A DNA stretch of 64,000 bases from Metaphire vulgaris (lineage: Eukaryota; Annelida; Clitellata; Crassiclitellata; Megascolecidae), in the NCBI GenBank assembly GCA_018105865.1, contig CM030866.1:3338851-3402850 (forward strand). Reading direction: 5' to 3'. Positions 34,804 to 44,888 of the stretch are shown here, piece after piece; the first letter of the stretch is position 1, and every line of letters starts with the position of its first letter. The notes under the pieces are model-generated. The model was not told the origin of the DNA, made no database searches, and was given only the letters and a program-made list of their open reading frames with translations. The translations under genes and the position numbers were made by a program.

Positions 34804-35024
34804 CCTACACAGCAACGACTGAACGAGAGCGGATTGTCAGCCTTTCCCTCGGCGCCTTTCCTTCCACCCGATTAACCTACTCGTTCACTGCTGAGTCGAC
34901 TGGGGGCGCTTGGGACAGGAACAACCGAAAAGTTTCTGCCGCGGCCGGGAGTTGAACCACGGACCTCAAAAGAGTGCCCGACCAGTTCGCTAACCACTGT
35001 TCCACTTCACAGCCACAGAGGGTA
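34804..35024 (-). mobile_element. tRNA-derived SINE
   Basis: On the minus strand it opens with a tRNA-like head: CAGTGGTTAGCG (A-box-like, 34988-34999) and GGTTCAACTCC (B-box-like, 34948-34958). A non-tRNA body follows. The spacing suits an internal RNA polymerase III promoter. The head resembles Leu/Ser-type tRNAs with a long variable arm. The 5' end borders a GTA repeat tract. A second tRNA-like head on the plus strand (AATGGTTAGCGCATTCAG, about 34640-34658) lies just before the MULE-like insert. Confidence 0.6.
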
Positions 35025-35029
35025 CGGAC

Positions 35030-35030
<1 letters not shown>

Positions 35031-35064
<34 letters not shown>

Positions 35065-35169
35065 TAGTAGTAGTAGTAGTAGTAGTAATAGTAATAGTAG
35101 TAGTAGTAGTACCGGCAGTAGTAGTAGTGGTGCAGCAACAGTAGTAGTAGCAGCAGTAGTAGTAGTGGT

Positions 35170-35214
<45 letters not shown>

Positions 35215-35518
35215 GCCAGCAGCAGTGGTAGCAGTGGTGGTGGTGGCAGCAGGTGCAGCAGCAACAGCAGCAGCAGTAGCAGCAACAGCAGCAGCAGCAG
35301 CCAGTGGTGGCAGCAGCAGCAGCAGCAGCAGTAGCAGCAGCAGCAGTGGCAGCAGCAGCAGCAGCAGTGGTGGCAGCAGCAGTGGCAGCAGTAGCAGCAG
35401 CAGCAGCAGCAGTAATAGTAGTAGCAGCAGTGCCGGTGGCAGTGGCAGCAGTAGCAGTGGTAGTAGCAGCAGCAGCAGCAGCAGTGGCAGTAGCAGTAGC
35501 AGTAGTAGTAGTAGCAGC

Positions 35519-35590
<72 letters not shown>
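35031..35590. repeat. GTA/GCA trinucleotide tract
   Basis: About 560 bp of (GTA)n and (GCA)n with GTG/GGT variants, pyrimidine-poor on the plus strand. Open frames of 100-250 codons in all phases are artefacts of the repeat. Confidence 0.95.
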
Positions 35591-35591
<1 letters not shown>

Positions 35592-36520
35592 CCACCTTTT
35601 ATTCTGGCTATATGACAACTTGACAATCAAGTTGAATCAACCTAACCGCGCCCGTTTAATTTAGATGTTCCCGCAACTATTATAGACCAGAAGTGGGGTC
35701 CGTACTGCCCCCCTGTGCCCCTTCATGGTTACGCCTATGCTTAGTGTCGGCGCTGGTCTATAAATGGTGGCTGTATTAAGAGAGACGTCCTTGATTAGCA
35801 ATTGCAGAAAACTTAGAAGGCGACAGGCGCGGTTTTAAAAAGGGTAACGCGGGGCTTCGACTGGGAAGTTCATTGCATTTGAAAGGCTTTGTTGGTGTTA
35901 CGCGCTGTCAAAACGTCGGCTGAAAGAAATTCAATTTATCAGCCGCAGCTGAATTTTGAAGCATGAAAGAGCTTGTCGGCATAGGTGGAGTCTACAGAGC
36001 AGTTGTGGTTTTGACATTTTCAGCACGTCAATACTTGAGTGTGTGTGAATGCTTATAAGGGTTCTGAAGCACAGATATGTGGGCGGATTTGACGAGGCTT
36101 AAACATTAATTTAGACGCTTAACAGATTAAATTCGGAATTAAACATTCGGAATATTTTATATCCAGTCCAAATCAGGGCTGATCCTAAGCAGGTCCTATA
36201 AGCCTATTATTCCTATAAGCTGCTTATGGCGGCATTTCTAAAGGGGCAGCATTTTTGGACTAAAATATTTTTCTTTTAATAATTGTCGACGATGTTGCGG
36301 GGATAAAACTTGCGCCATACTTAAATTATATGAACTGTTGGAATGGATTTGGATTTGGACCTGCAGCGGCAAATTTTGCATTTTTAATGGACGACGCTTA
36401 TGGTGAAAGCAATAAAATTTGCACAAGAAAACCATATGCTGCCTTTATGACATTATCGGTGCGCCATAATCGAAGAACACTTGCTCTCTGAATCTTGTTT
36501 TTATCCCTAAGGAATACCAG
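35591..36520. other. Intergenic DNA, nothing recognised
   Basis: About 930 bp of unique AT-rich sequence with no domain-bearing frame and no TIR element that I could close. Confidence 0.4.
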
Positions 36521-36521
36521 A

Positions 36522-36523
<2 letters not shown>

Positions 36524-36566
<43 letters not shown>

Positions 36567-36715
36567 GCCCTCGGTACTTCAGTCCCGAAGGACTTATGAA
36601 AAAGTGTCCGGAGATATTAAGAAATTGTATGGCTAACTCTCGTCGTCCGGGTCAATGTCTGGAAAAGTTCCTCGAAAAGCAATGGCCTTGAATCGCTGCA
36701 GAGTCCAAGTGCAGT

Positions 36716-36808
<93 letters not shown>
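36524..36808. repeat. Two (TA)n microsatellites
   Basis: TA runs at about 36524-36562 and 36719-36808, separated by unique sequence. Confidence 0.95.
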
Positions 36809-36810
<2 letters not shown>

Positions 36811-36883
36811 AGGACGACCGAATATTCGCTTCTAGTGTGACGAATAGGCTATTCGTATTCGTTCGAATAGTGCTGCTCAACAC

Positions 36884-36909
36884 CAGGGGGCGTAGCGACG
36901 GGGTGTATC

Positions 36910-36956
<47 letters not shown>

Positions 36957-37096
36957 CCAAAATCAGTCTACCTTAAAGTTTTTTATGTGATTTATATATG
37001 GTTATATGTAGTTTATATGGTTTATAGTTAAGGTTCATACCCCCAAACATTTATAACCTCCCAATTTCCCAAATCATATTCCTGGCTACGCTCCTG
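36884..37096. mobile_element. hAT-type miniature element, CAGGGGCGTAGCGACGG family, copy 3 with TA expansion
   Basis: TIRs CAGGGGGCGTAGCGACGG and CCTGGCTACGCTCCTG with a perfect 8-bp duplication, CTCAACAC (36876-36883 and 37097-37104). The short TATATAT stretch of the other copies is expanded here to about 40 bp of TA. Confidence 0.92.
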
Positions 37097-37318
37097 CTCA
37101 ACACGAATACTAATAGTGGTCACGTGACGTTCACAATTTGCATGTAGTTTAATACTTCCGCTTAGCAAATTCAAGTGCCGGAGATTGCATTTTGTTTTTG
37201 TTTTTTTATTGGTCGACCATCGGCACTGAATTCCTGCACTGATTTGTCAAGACCAGTCAAAAAATATTTCTTCTTACGCTACCGTGCATAAAAAGCACAT
37301 ATACTGCGTTGATCCGAT

Positions 37319-37527
37319 CAGTGTTTAATCTAGGCCGTTTCCGGGGGGAAATCGCCCTTTCCCCCCGGAAATTTCAAATTCCCTCCGGAAATTTTGGAAT
37401 ACTGCATGGACTAACAGCGGCCCCTAGCAGAATTCCCCCGGCTTTGTCAGTTTCCCCCAGGCTTTTTGAGTTTCCCTTCGGCATTTTGAGTTTTCCCCCG
37501 GAGGCCAGGAGTCTAGATTAAACACTG
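37319..37527. mobile_element. hAT-type miniature element, CAGTGTTTAATCTAG family
   Basis: TIRs CAGTGTTTAATCTAGGCC and AGTCTAGATTAAACACTG with a perfect 8-bp duplication, GATCCGAT (37311-37318 and 37528-37535). The interior has several CCCCCGGAAATTT-like blocks. Relatives are at 49146-49317 and 52572-52758. Confidence 0.92.
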
Positions 37528-37539
37528 GATCCGATGAAA

Positions 37540-38230
37540 GTCTTGATCAGGGGGTGGGGGAGGGGGTAGCGTATAACTTTACTGCGATTTTCGTTTCGCT
37601 TTCGCCGATCTTCTATATCCGCCGCCCTCCCTCCCCCCGGAGGGCGGTAACAGAGGCCCTTCTCCGCTTCCGGGAGGGGAGAGGAGGAGGAGGCAGGATT
37701 GTTGCGTCTTCTGAAGCGGCGAATGGCGGTGTTGCTTGAACGTGCTGCGACTTCCGGCGACACAAAGACGTCGCTTTGTCGCCGAGACCCCGCTAATGGT
37801 GTCCGCCAAAAAAAGTCGCCCATCATTAGCGCCGATGTGACGGTCTCATCGACGCGCCATTTTGTTTGTCTCTCAAAGGGGGTCTATCAAATATTAATAG
37901 GGGAGGGGGGCGCTAAGAGAATTCTGAAAGCGGAGTATAAAACAGCAGAGCTGACGAAAACACACATTTTTCTTGTGACTCACGTGTGTTTGATTTTTTC
38001 TTTTCCTTCGTTAAAGTGTTTACAGACAGAGTGGTGTGCTTGCGGCGTAGCCCCCACCTCCCGCGGGGGGGGGGGTCTTGATTCAAAGGGATCTTGGCAT
38101 TCACATCGTGGCTTGTATGGCGACCAGTTCGTCTCATGATAATCTTCTTGTTATTCGTCCATCTGTCCAATAATTGGAAATCCCGCATTTGTCAATTCAG
38201 TAATGTAAAGCGTTTTCTCTCAGATGTGAC
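37540..38230. other. GC-rich, CpG-containing patch of unknown role
   Basis: A GC-rich segment at about 37560-37870 with short overlapping frames on both strands and no recognisable domain. It might be a promoter or 5' exon region. The remainder to 38230 is mixed unique sequence. Confidence 0.3.
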
Positions 38231-38302
38231 GCCATGACATGAAACTCCAGGAAACCTGGCTACGCCCGCTATGCCCATGCTTTAGGTCTATCAATTGGTT
38301 GC

Positions 38303-38470
<168 letters not shown>

Positions 38471-38817
38471 GATACAAATACGGAGACAGGGACAGACGCA
38501 CAGAGATGGTCAATGCCAATTTTTATGAGTTTATGCATGCTTATCGTTAAAGCGTGGCTGTTTATGCTATTTTTATATTTTTATTTTTAATATTATTATT
38601 CAAATTGAAATAATGATATATTGGCGCAGCTGTTCATTGTCTTCTTCGGGGTTTTTAAATTCTTTTTCTTTTTGCAAATTTCCAGCAAAGGTCGTTCATC
38701 TCCATATATTTCGGATCCTCGGATCCGCGCTCTTATGGCCAGATATTCCATCATCCAGTCAAACAGTAGCCCTTATGTCCCTGGTCACCTAACTCTCTTC
38801 TATCTTCCATTTGTTCT

Positions 38818-39013
38818 CTTTGTCTCTCTCTCTCTCTGTCTCTCTTTCTTTCTCTCTCTTCTCTTCTCTCCCTCTCTTCTCTCTCTCTATGTCTGTCTGT
38901 CTGTCTCTTTTCTCTGTCTCTCTCTGGCTTTGTCTCTGTCTCTCTCTCTCTGTCTCTGTTTCTGCCTGTCTCTCTGTAGCTCTGTCCTATTTTCTCGCTG
39001 CTCTCTGTGTCTG

Positions 39014-39054
<41 letters not shown>

Positions 39055-39100
39055 TTCTCTCTGTCTCTCTCTGTCTCTCTCTCTCTCTGTCTCTGATTGC
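38818..39100. repeat. (CTCT)/(CTGT)n imperfect microsatellite
   Basis: About 280 bp of CT-rich and CTGT-rich low-complexity sequence. Confidence 0.9.
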
Positions 39101-39456
39101 CTGATCTGATCAGTTTGTCAATTCGAAGGGCATCGGCCTGTAATATTCAATTTGCGGAAACTGTCTAATCACGGAAAGATAAGTTTATTTCTTCGGGCGA
39201 ACAATAGACCGGCGGCAAAAGTCAAATCAAGTCGCTGACGAAACAAATGTCGGTTGCGAACACAATATTCTTCCCGACTCCGTCGTCATCTGAGGCGGTT
39301 GACAGGGACACGAAGAAGCACATATTGACAGGCGCCGTTTGCTGAAGAGATACAAAACTGACATACCGCTGTTTATTATTTGCAGGATTCGGAGTCACGG
39401 CCTCCCCTCCAACCCCTCCCCCGGAACAAATATTCTCCGAGACGAGAGGCTCCTTT

Positions 39457-39789
39457 GCTGTGAGGCAAATTGAAGAACGCTCAAACAGTTTCGAATTGAA
39501 AAAGCTATAATGCAAGCAAAAAACGGACAGACACAAACATGATGAGATTGTCTGTCTGTCTGTCCGTCTGGTTGTCTGTCTGGGTGTCTGACTGGCTGTC
39601 TGTCTGCGCGTCTGTCTACGTGTCTATCAGTGGCATAGTCCGGGTTCCGGAATACTTTTTCTTTGAGGCAAATTGAAGAACGCTCAAACAGTATCGAATT
39701 GAGCAAGATAATGCAAGCAAACAAACGCACATACGCAGACATGCTGTGATTGTCTGTCCGTCTGTCTGTCTGTCGTCTGTCTGTATGTC
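39457..39789. repeat. Direct duplication of about 100 bp plus CTGT repeats
   Basis: GAGGCAAATTGAAGAACGCT occurs at about 39460 and again at about 39665, each followed by a TGCAAGCAAA block and then a (CTGT)n tract. The unit of about 205 bp has thus been duplicated with its microsatellite. Confidence 0.75.
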
Positions 39790-40035
39790 TGTCGCGGGTT
39801 CGAGACCCGCAGGAGCCCCAAGGTCGACTTGGCCTTCTTTCGCCAGATGGCGATGTGGCAACTGAGTAGCGGATTAATCCGCAGAGTAAACGGACGCTTT
39901 GGATTAGAACACTGCATGGCCCCGCATCATGTAACTTGCACCAGTCGCCTGGCTGAGGGCCTTGGAAACGGAGATCAGCGCCGCCCTATGAACCTTGACG
40001 TTAGCCTTGAATGCTCGGGAAGGACTTTACTATTC
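39790..40035 (+). mobile_element. tRNA-derived SINE, 5' truncated
   Basis: CGGGTTCGAGACCCG at about 39795-39809 is a T-arm with a B-box-like core. A conserved-looking body follows: CCAAGGTCGACTTGGCC, GCGGATTAATCCGCAG, CTTTGGATTAGAACACTG, GCACCAGTCGCCTGGC, GATCAGCGCCGCCCTATGA and GCTCGGGAAGGACTTTAC. The AAGGTCGACTTGGCC block resembles a core shared by several invertebrate SINEs as I recall. The A-box part is replaced by CTGT repeat. Confidence 0.65.
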
Positions 40036-40068
40036 GTGTTTATGCCAAACATTTTCAGTACATTTAAT

Positions 40069-40172
40069 CAGTGGCGGCTCTAGGATTTGGCAAGTGGGGG
40101 TGGGGGGCGTTGGAGTGGCAACTTCTAATCATGGGGCCAACCATTTGTTGTTAGGTATGTAGTATTAAGTAT
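40069..40172. mobile_element. 5' half of a CAGTGGCGGCTC-family hAT-like element, abutting a tandem array
   Basis: It begins CAGTGGCGGCTCTAGGATTT and continues through CAACCATTTGTTGTTAGG and ATGTAGTATTAAGTAT, then stops at the first array unit. The same left half is seen complete at 41127 and 58345. Confidence 0.8.
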
Positions 40173-41126
40173 ATGAACCAGATATCTTAATACGCGGCTC
40201 TTCCCTCTTCCCTCAATCGACCTATCCACAAGATATTCGGGCGGACTTTCATTTAGTTGATGTCTCTCGTTCTCGTACAGTCAATGGTATTAGAGTGTAG
40301 TATGAAATGGCTGGGAATGCTCTATTTCAAACCCTGTAGATCGAAATTGATAATGATATTGTTGATTATTCTTGCAATGGTTAAAGCAATGAAGATGGAA
40401 CAAGAGGAAAATGTGGATTTTGACGGAGAATTTCTTCAAAGCGATTAGATTTTTCGACATTAAGGCTCTATAAACCCTCTATTCAACAGGCCTTCAATTG
40501 GCTTCCCTCACACAGCGAATTAATTTTTTGTAAAAACTTGTTTTTGATGTCTATAAGACCTGTTGTATAATGAACCAGATATCTTAATACGCGGCTCTTC
40601 CCTCAATCGACCTATCCACAAGATATTCGGGCGGACTTTCATTTAGTTGATGTCTCTCGTTCTCGTACAGTCAATGAATTGCGTTAGTGTGTTCTATAAA
40701 ATAGCTTGGAGTGCTCTATTTCGAACCCTATAGATCGAAATTCTGAAAGATATTATTGATTCTTCTTGCAAAGTTTAAGTAGTAAATATGGGACAAGAGG
40801 AAAATGTGGATTTTGCCGGAGTATTTCTTCAAATCGATTAGATTTTTGCATGTCTAGGTCCTATACATCCTCTATTTAACAGGTCTTCAATTGGTTTCTC
40901 TCACGCAGCGAATTAATTATAAAACTTGTTTTTGATGTCTATAAAAACTTTTGTATAATGAACCAGATATCTTAATACGCGGCTCTTCCCTCGATCGCCT
41001 TACTAGACATTCCACAAGATATTCGGCAGGACTTTCATTTAGTTGATGTCCCTCGTTCTCGTACAGTCAATGGTGTTAGAGTGTAGTATGAAATGGCTGG
41101 GGTTGCTATATTTCGAACCCTGTAGA
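40173..41126. repeat. Tandem array of about 390-bp units (2.4 copies), relative of the satellite
   Basis: Units start ATGAACCAGATATCTTAATA at 40173, 40570 and 40958; the third is cut at 41126 by a complete CAGTGGCGGCTC element. Shared landmarks with the satellite, in the same order, include an AACCAG start, TCTCTCGTTC, GAAAATGTGG(A)TTTT, TTTTTGCAT, ATTAATTATA and GTCTATA(A/G)...CTTGT.ATA. The relation is old but collinear. Non-coding. Confidence 0.85.
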
Positions 41127-41325
41127 CAGTGGCGGCTCCAGAATTCGGCAAGTGGGGGGCCGTTGGGGTGGCAATTTCTAGTCATGTCATGGGGGACCAA
41201 CCATTTGTTGTTAGGTATGTAGTATTAAGTACCGGTATAGGGTCCCAACAGGGTGGCCACTGGTGTGGCCAGGCACTCAATAGGGGCATGGGCCCATCTT
41301 GGCCCCCTCTGTGGAGCCGCCACTG
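41127..41325. mobile_element. hAT-like miniature element, CAGTGGCGGCTCC family, complete
   Basis: TIRs CAGTGGCGGCTCCAG and GTGGAGCCGCCACTG. Interior matches 58345-58519 with small indels. Flanks CCTGTAGA and ATTACATT do not match, in keeping with insertion or recombination at the array edge. Confidence 0.85.
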
Positions 41326-41449
41326 ATTACATTATATTCGTAAGTTCATTATTCTATCAAAAAACGCGCCTCGAAACTTTTTCGTCCCCGTTTTATTTCG
41401 CCCCTAACAATTTTTCGCCCGTATAGCAGCTACCTAAACTGCCTAAGCC

Positions 41450-41560
41450 TTAAAGTGGCCCTGTCCCCCTCCAACGGGACAACTCCCTCCCCCCTCCAAA
41501 CTGTCCCTAGACCACCTTCCAGAATCACGCAAATCCGGTGAAAAAGTTTTTTGTGGAGGA

Positions 41561-41592
<32 letters not shown>

Positions 41593-41661
41593 GGGTGGAG
41601 TAAGGAATCCGACACGCCAGACCCCTTTCCCCCCAACCCAAAATTCCTTGCGACGCCACTG
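41450..41661. mobile_element. CAGTGGCGTCGC-family element, left end unclear
   Basis: The right end AAATTCCTTGCGACGCCACTG and internal CACGCAAATCCGGTGA match the element at 60080-60270. A (GT)n tract at about 41559-41590 has grown inside. Confidence 0.55.
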
Positions 41662-42065
41662 CTTGGTTGTAATAGTTAACTGCATTTATGGACTGCACGG
41701 CTAATGTGAATGTTGTTGCGGTGTGTGTTTTCTTTCTTTCAAGGAAAGCTTTACCTACAGGCATTGTGCTGCGTCAGGACGGATGGTATCGGTTTACAGC
41801 GCGGAGGGATTGCAACGGTCGGCACTAGCCGCGCTTCGACGGCCTTTCGCCCATGAAGAGAGAGAGAGAGAGAGAGGGCTCTTCTCCTGGCGGAAGCGTC
41901 AGGGAGAAATCGGCTGCTCCTGGAAGCACCGTTTGAAGTCGTCGAGTCACCGATACGTGCGGCTGTTATCGGCCTCAATTTTTGGTCTCGGCTGAGGCTG
42001 CGAGCGCCGATACAGAGACTTTTACGCCGTAAAGAATTACACGTAGCAACGCTTTTTTATGTCTG
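41662..42065. other. Moderately GC-rich intergenic DNA
   Basis: (GA)n at about 41857-41877. Overlapping frames on both strands at about 41723-41995 show no domain. No supported gene. Confidence 0.4.
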
Positions 42066-42692
42066 CACGGGCGTCCGGATGGGGGGCGCAGTGGGGTGCA
42101 ATTGCACCCCTCCTGGAAAATTTGTGAAATTATTTGAGAAAAGTAAAATTATTCAAAAGTAACAACTAGTCGTTATAGCTATACAGTATACACTATAGTA
42201 CTAAGTTAAAATATGAATGTATCTAAGAATTCGGCGAACTTATCTTGTAGTGCTAAATTATTTCTAATTATTCGATTAGATCTTGACAGTCTTGTACAGT
42301 AGCAGTGGCGTAGCGTGACTTTTGGGGGCCCGGGGGGCATCTTTGCCATGGGGGCCCTAGAGTTTCGAGCTGACGAGCAAAAAAAACGTTATCGCCTCCT
42401 TTTTTATCCTGACAAGCAAAAAAAGGTCATCAGTACATCATTTCTAGGGTTAGGGTTAAGTTAGGGTTAACCCTTGAATAGAATCCGCCTATGCCTATAA
42501 AATAGACGCTTAGCCTAGCTTAGACCCCTCTTCGGGCCCCCGCCCGGGGCCCGGGGGCTGTCAACAAAGTCCCCCCCCCGCCCCCCCCCCACGTTACGCC
42601 ACTGTACAGTAGGCCTACTTTTCATTTCTTTCGTCACATGACCGTGTTTTGTACGGTTGTACCCCCTGGAAAAATTTCTGCGGACGCCCATG
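42066..42692. mobile_element. Outer TIR element (CAYGGGCGTCCG ends) with a nested insertion
   Basis: CACGGGCGTCCG at the left and CGGACGCCCATG at the right. Flanks TATGTCTG and TAGACCTG match at 5 of 8. A complete CAGTGGCGTAGC-family element (42303-42604) is inserted inside. Confidence 0.55.
42303..42604. mobile_element. hAT-type miniature element, CAGTGGCGTAGCGTG
   Basis: TIRs CAGTGGCGTAGCGTGAC and CACGTTACGCCACTG with a perfect 8-bp duplication, TACAGTAG (42295-42302 and 42605-42612). The interior includes GGGTTAGGGTTAAG and GGGGGCCCG stretches. Confidence 0.9.
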
Positions 42693-42719
42693 TAGACCTG
42701 TCGAAGTCCTGTTTTAGGT

Positions 42720-43075
42720 CATGGGCGCCCATATATGTGAAATGCGCAGCTATTTCTGTAACTAACTATATTTTGGCTTTTAACCAATATTGTCACACTA
42801 AAGCAATACCTAATTAAAGTTTGACAGTAGTACCTGAATTTGTTTGGATTTACCAGGATTTTTCTGGCACTCTTTTAAAATTGTCAAATTTTACATTTCA
42901 AACCTATGTTAGAATTCTGACCGTGACCAGTGTTTTGCGGCCCCCCCCTCTTGGACAAATTTTTGTGGGCGTCTATGTTATAGGCATAGGCGGATTCTAT
43001 TAAAGGCTAGCGTAGGCTTAAGCCTACCCAACTAATCCACCAAAACAAAAAAATGTTTTTTCCATCAACAACAGG
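42720..43075. other. Repeat-derived intergenic DNA
   Basis: TGGGCGCCCATATATG at about 42723 and TTTTTGTGGGCGTCTATG at about 42960-42977 look like worn ends related to the 42066-42692 outer element. No gene. Confidence 0.4.
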
Positions 43076-43119
43076 CAGTGGCGGCTCCACCGGGGGGGGG
43101 GGTCAGGGGGAGCCCGTGC
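43076..43119. mobile_element. Inverted terminal fragment of the CAGTGGCGGCTCC family
   Basis: CAGTGGCGGCTCCACC, then a G run, then AGCCCGTGCA. This is the reverse complement of the family's 3' end. The rest of the element is missing. Confidence 0.55.
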
Positions 43120-44465
43120 AACTGAGATACTGGCCCCCAGACCTCCATGCTAGCCTACCCAAATATTAAACTCTAAATCCGCCTATGGTTATAGGCCTAG
43201 CTGGGCTACTGCGACGGCGCTACTGATAGGCCTAACAAACACTCTAACTTCGTAATTTCCTAAGTACAAACGCTATACAGTCTAAAATAATGATAACAAT
43301 TAATTTCTGCGTTTATAATTATGTGACAGTAGGCCTATCGAAATATCAATATATTAGCCAAACGACGATGCGAGGTGGTTTACCGAGGCGCGAAATTATG
43401 CGAGTAAGTACGTAAGACGAAATTTCTATAGCGCTGCCAGAAAACTTGGCGCAAGTGACCAGCTTATTCGCGAGCTCTCAATCTGGGTGAAATCCATAGT
43501 CCGTGGTGGTCAAGGTTGTAGGGCTGTAGGCCCAGATCCAGGTAGGCAGTCGCGGCAAAGTATTTTTATGGAGGATGATTTAGAGTAGGAATATTTGGAG
43601 TAGAAATATTTCTTCCTCGTCAATAGTAGACCCTACTCTATGCTCTAATTCGGTGCATGGTGTGGCCCAGGGCCTGTTTTAACGTGCAGTGATACACAGA
43701 ATGTGCAGTGATAAAATGCAATTTTCTGTGCTTTGCGCATTGATAAATTTTCCGAACGACTTTTTTTGCTTGTGTTTTGCGCGGATGTCCACAAAGTTTC
43801 TGAGTTTTGTGCAGTGATACATTTTTCTTAAAACGTGCTCTGGTGTGGCCAAGGTTTCGGAATATAGGGAGGCATATCGACATAAAAGATAAAAGTCTCC
43901 GACAGGTAAAAATCGCATTTATGCTCTTTTCTATTAATCTCACAGCTTTACAAACCCCACCCCATCCCCCAAAATTTCAACGGTTTTTACAAATATGACC
44001 TGTCCAGGGCGCGATTTGCGAGGGGGAAGGGAGAATCTCCCCCCCCGACTGCCCAACTGCATCCCCCTACTGCTACATCCCCCACCACTACATCCCCCTC
44101 TGCACCTCTGCAACAGTTTCCAACAACTACATCCCCCAAGCTCGACATACCCCCCCCCCCACTGCTCCAGGTCACAAATCGCACCCTGGACCTGTCCCAG
44201 ACAGAATAAGGTCTCCCCGTTACTACGCCGATGAATTAATCCTGTAAAAGCTGCTATCTCTTAATTTCATCTTTTACAGGCCTACCTAAGTTAACGAAAA
44301 ACAAGAAATCAATTTGTTCATATGGCGAGAGCGAGAAAATGTTGTGCAGAATAATTATCGTAACCATTTCGCTCACTGCGCACTGCAGACACTTTAAAAA
44401 TATATAGGCCTGGTGTATCGTCAATAAATTGCAATAAAAGAGAGAGCTAGATGTCCCCTTTCGAA
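43120..44465. other. Intergenic DNA, no gene recognised
   Basis: GTAAGTACGTAAG followed by TTTCTATAGCGC at about 43405-43430 belongs to the dispersed TATAGCGC family. C-rich stretches occur at about 44040-44160. AGGCCTA motifs are frequent. No domain-bearing frame. Confidence 0.45.
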
Positions 44466-44888
44466 CAGAGCCGGATTAAGGTTTTGTAGGCCCGTTTCAC
44501 AAATTAATTATAGGCCCCACATGGCGATACCTTGGAACAAAAATGTCTTAAAATATTTAATAATTATATGGATGGATTTATTCATTGTCAAAAATCTTTC
44601 CTACGTGATTTAATTGCTGAAAACGCATCGATAATATTCAAATGCCACAATCGGTAACGGATATGACGTCACAGTGCCGTAAGTCTGAATACGGCCTCAC
44701 ACTGTACGAAGGCCAGAAAACAAGCATCAGCGCTCCTAGCGGATTAAGTTTAAGTCCCAAAACACTAAAAGTAAACAATCTTGTCTTAAACAGACAGAAC
44801 ATTTTTGGAAATAATAAGAAAAATAAGAAATATTTATGAGTAGGCCCGTTTCAATTGAAACATATGCAACATGGTTAATCCGGCTCTG
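44466..44888. mobile_element. hAT-type miniature element, CAGAGCCGGATTAAGG family
   Basis: TIRs CAGAGCCGGATTAAGG and TTAATCCGGCTCTG with a perfect 8-bp duplication, CTTTCGAA (44458-44465 and 44889-44896). A 65-codon frame inside has no transposase motif. Confidence 0.92.

Noticed and set aside
34877..35630. Several frames of 100-250 codons with poly-Thr, poly-Leu, poly-Ser or poly-Val
   Set aside because: Entirely explained by the GTA/GCA trinucleotide tract.
39795..39809. T-arm suggesting an intact tRNA
   Set aside because: No D-arm, anticodon arm or acceptor stem upstream; the flank is CTGT repeat. Treated as a SINE.
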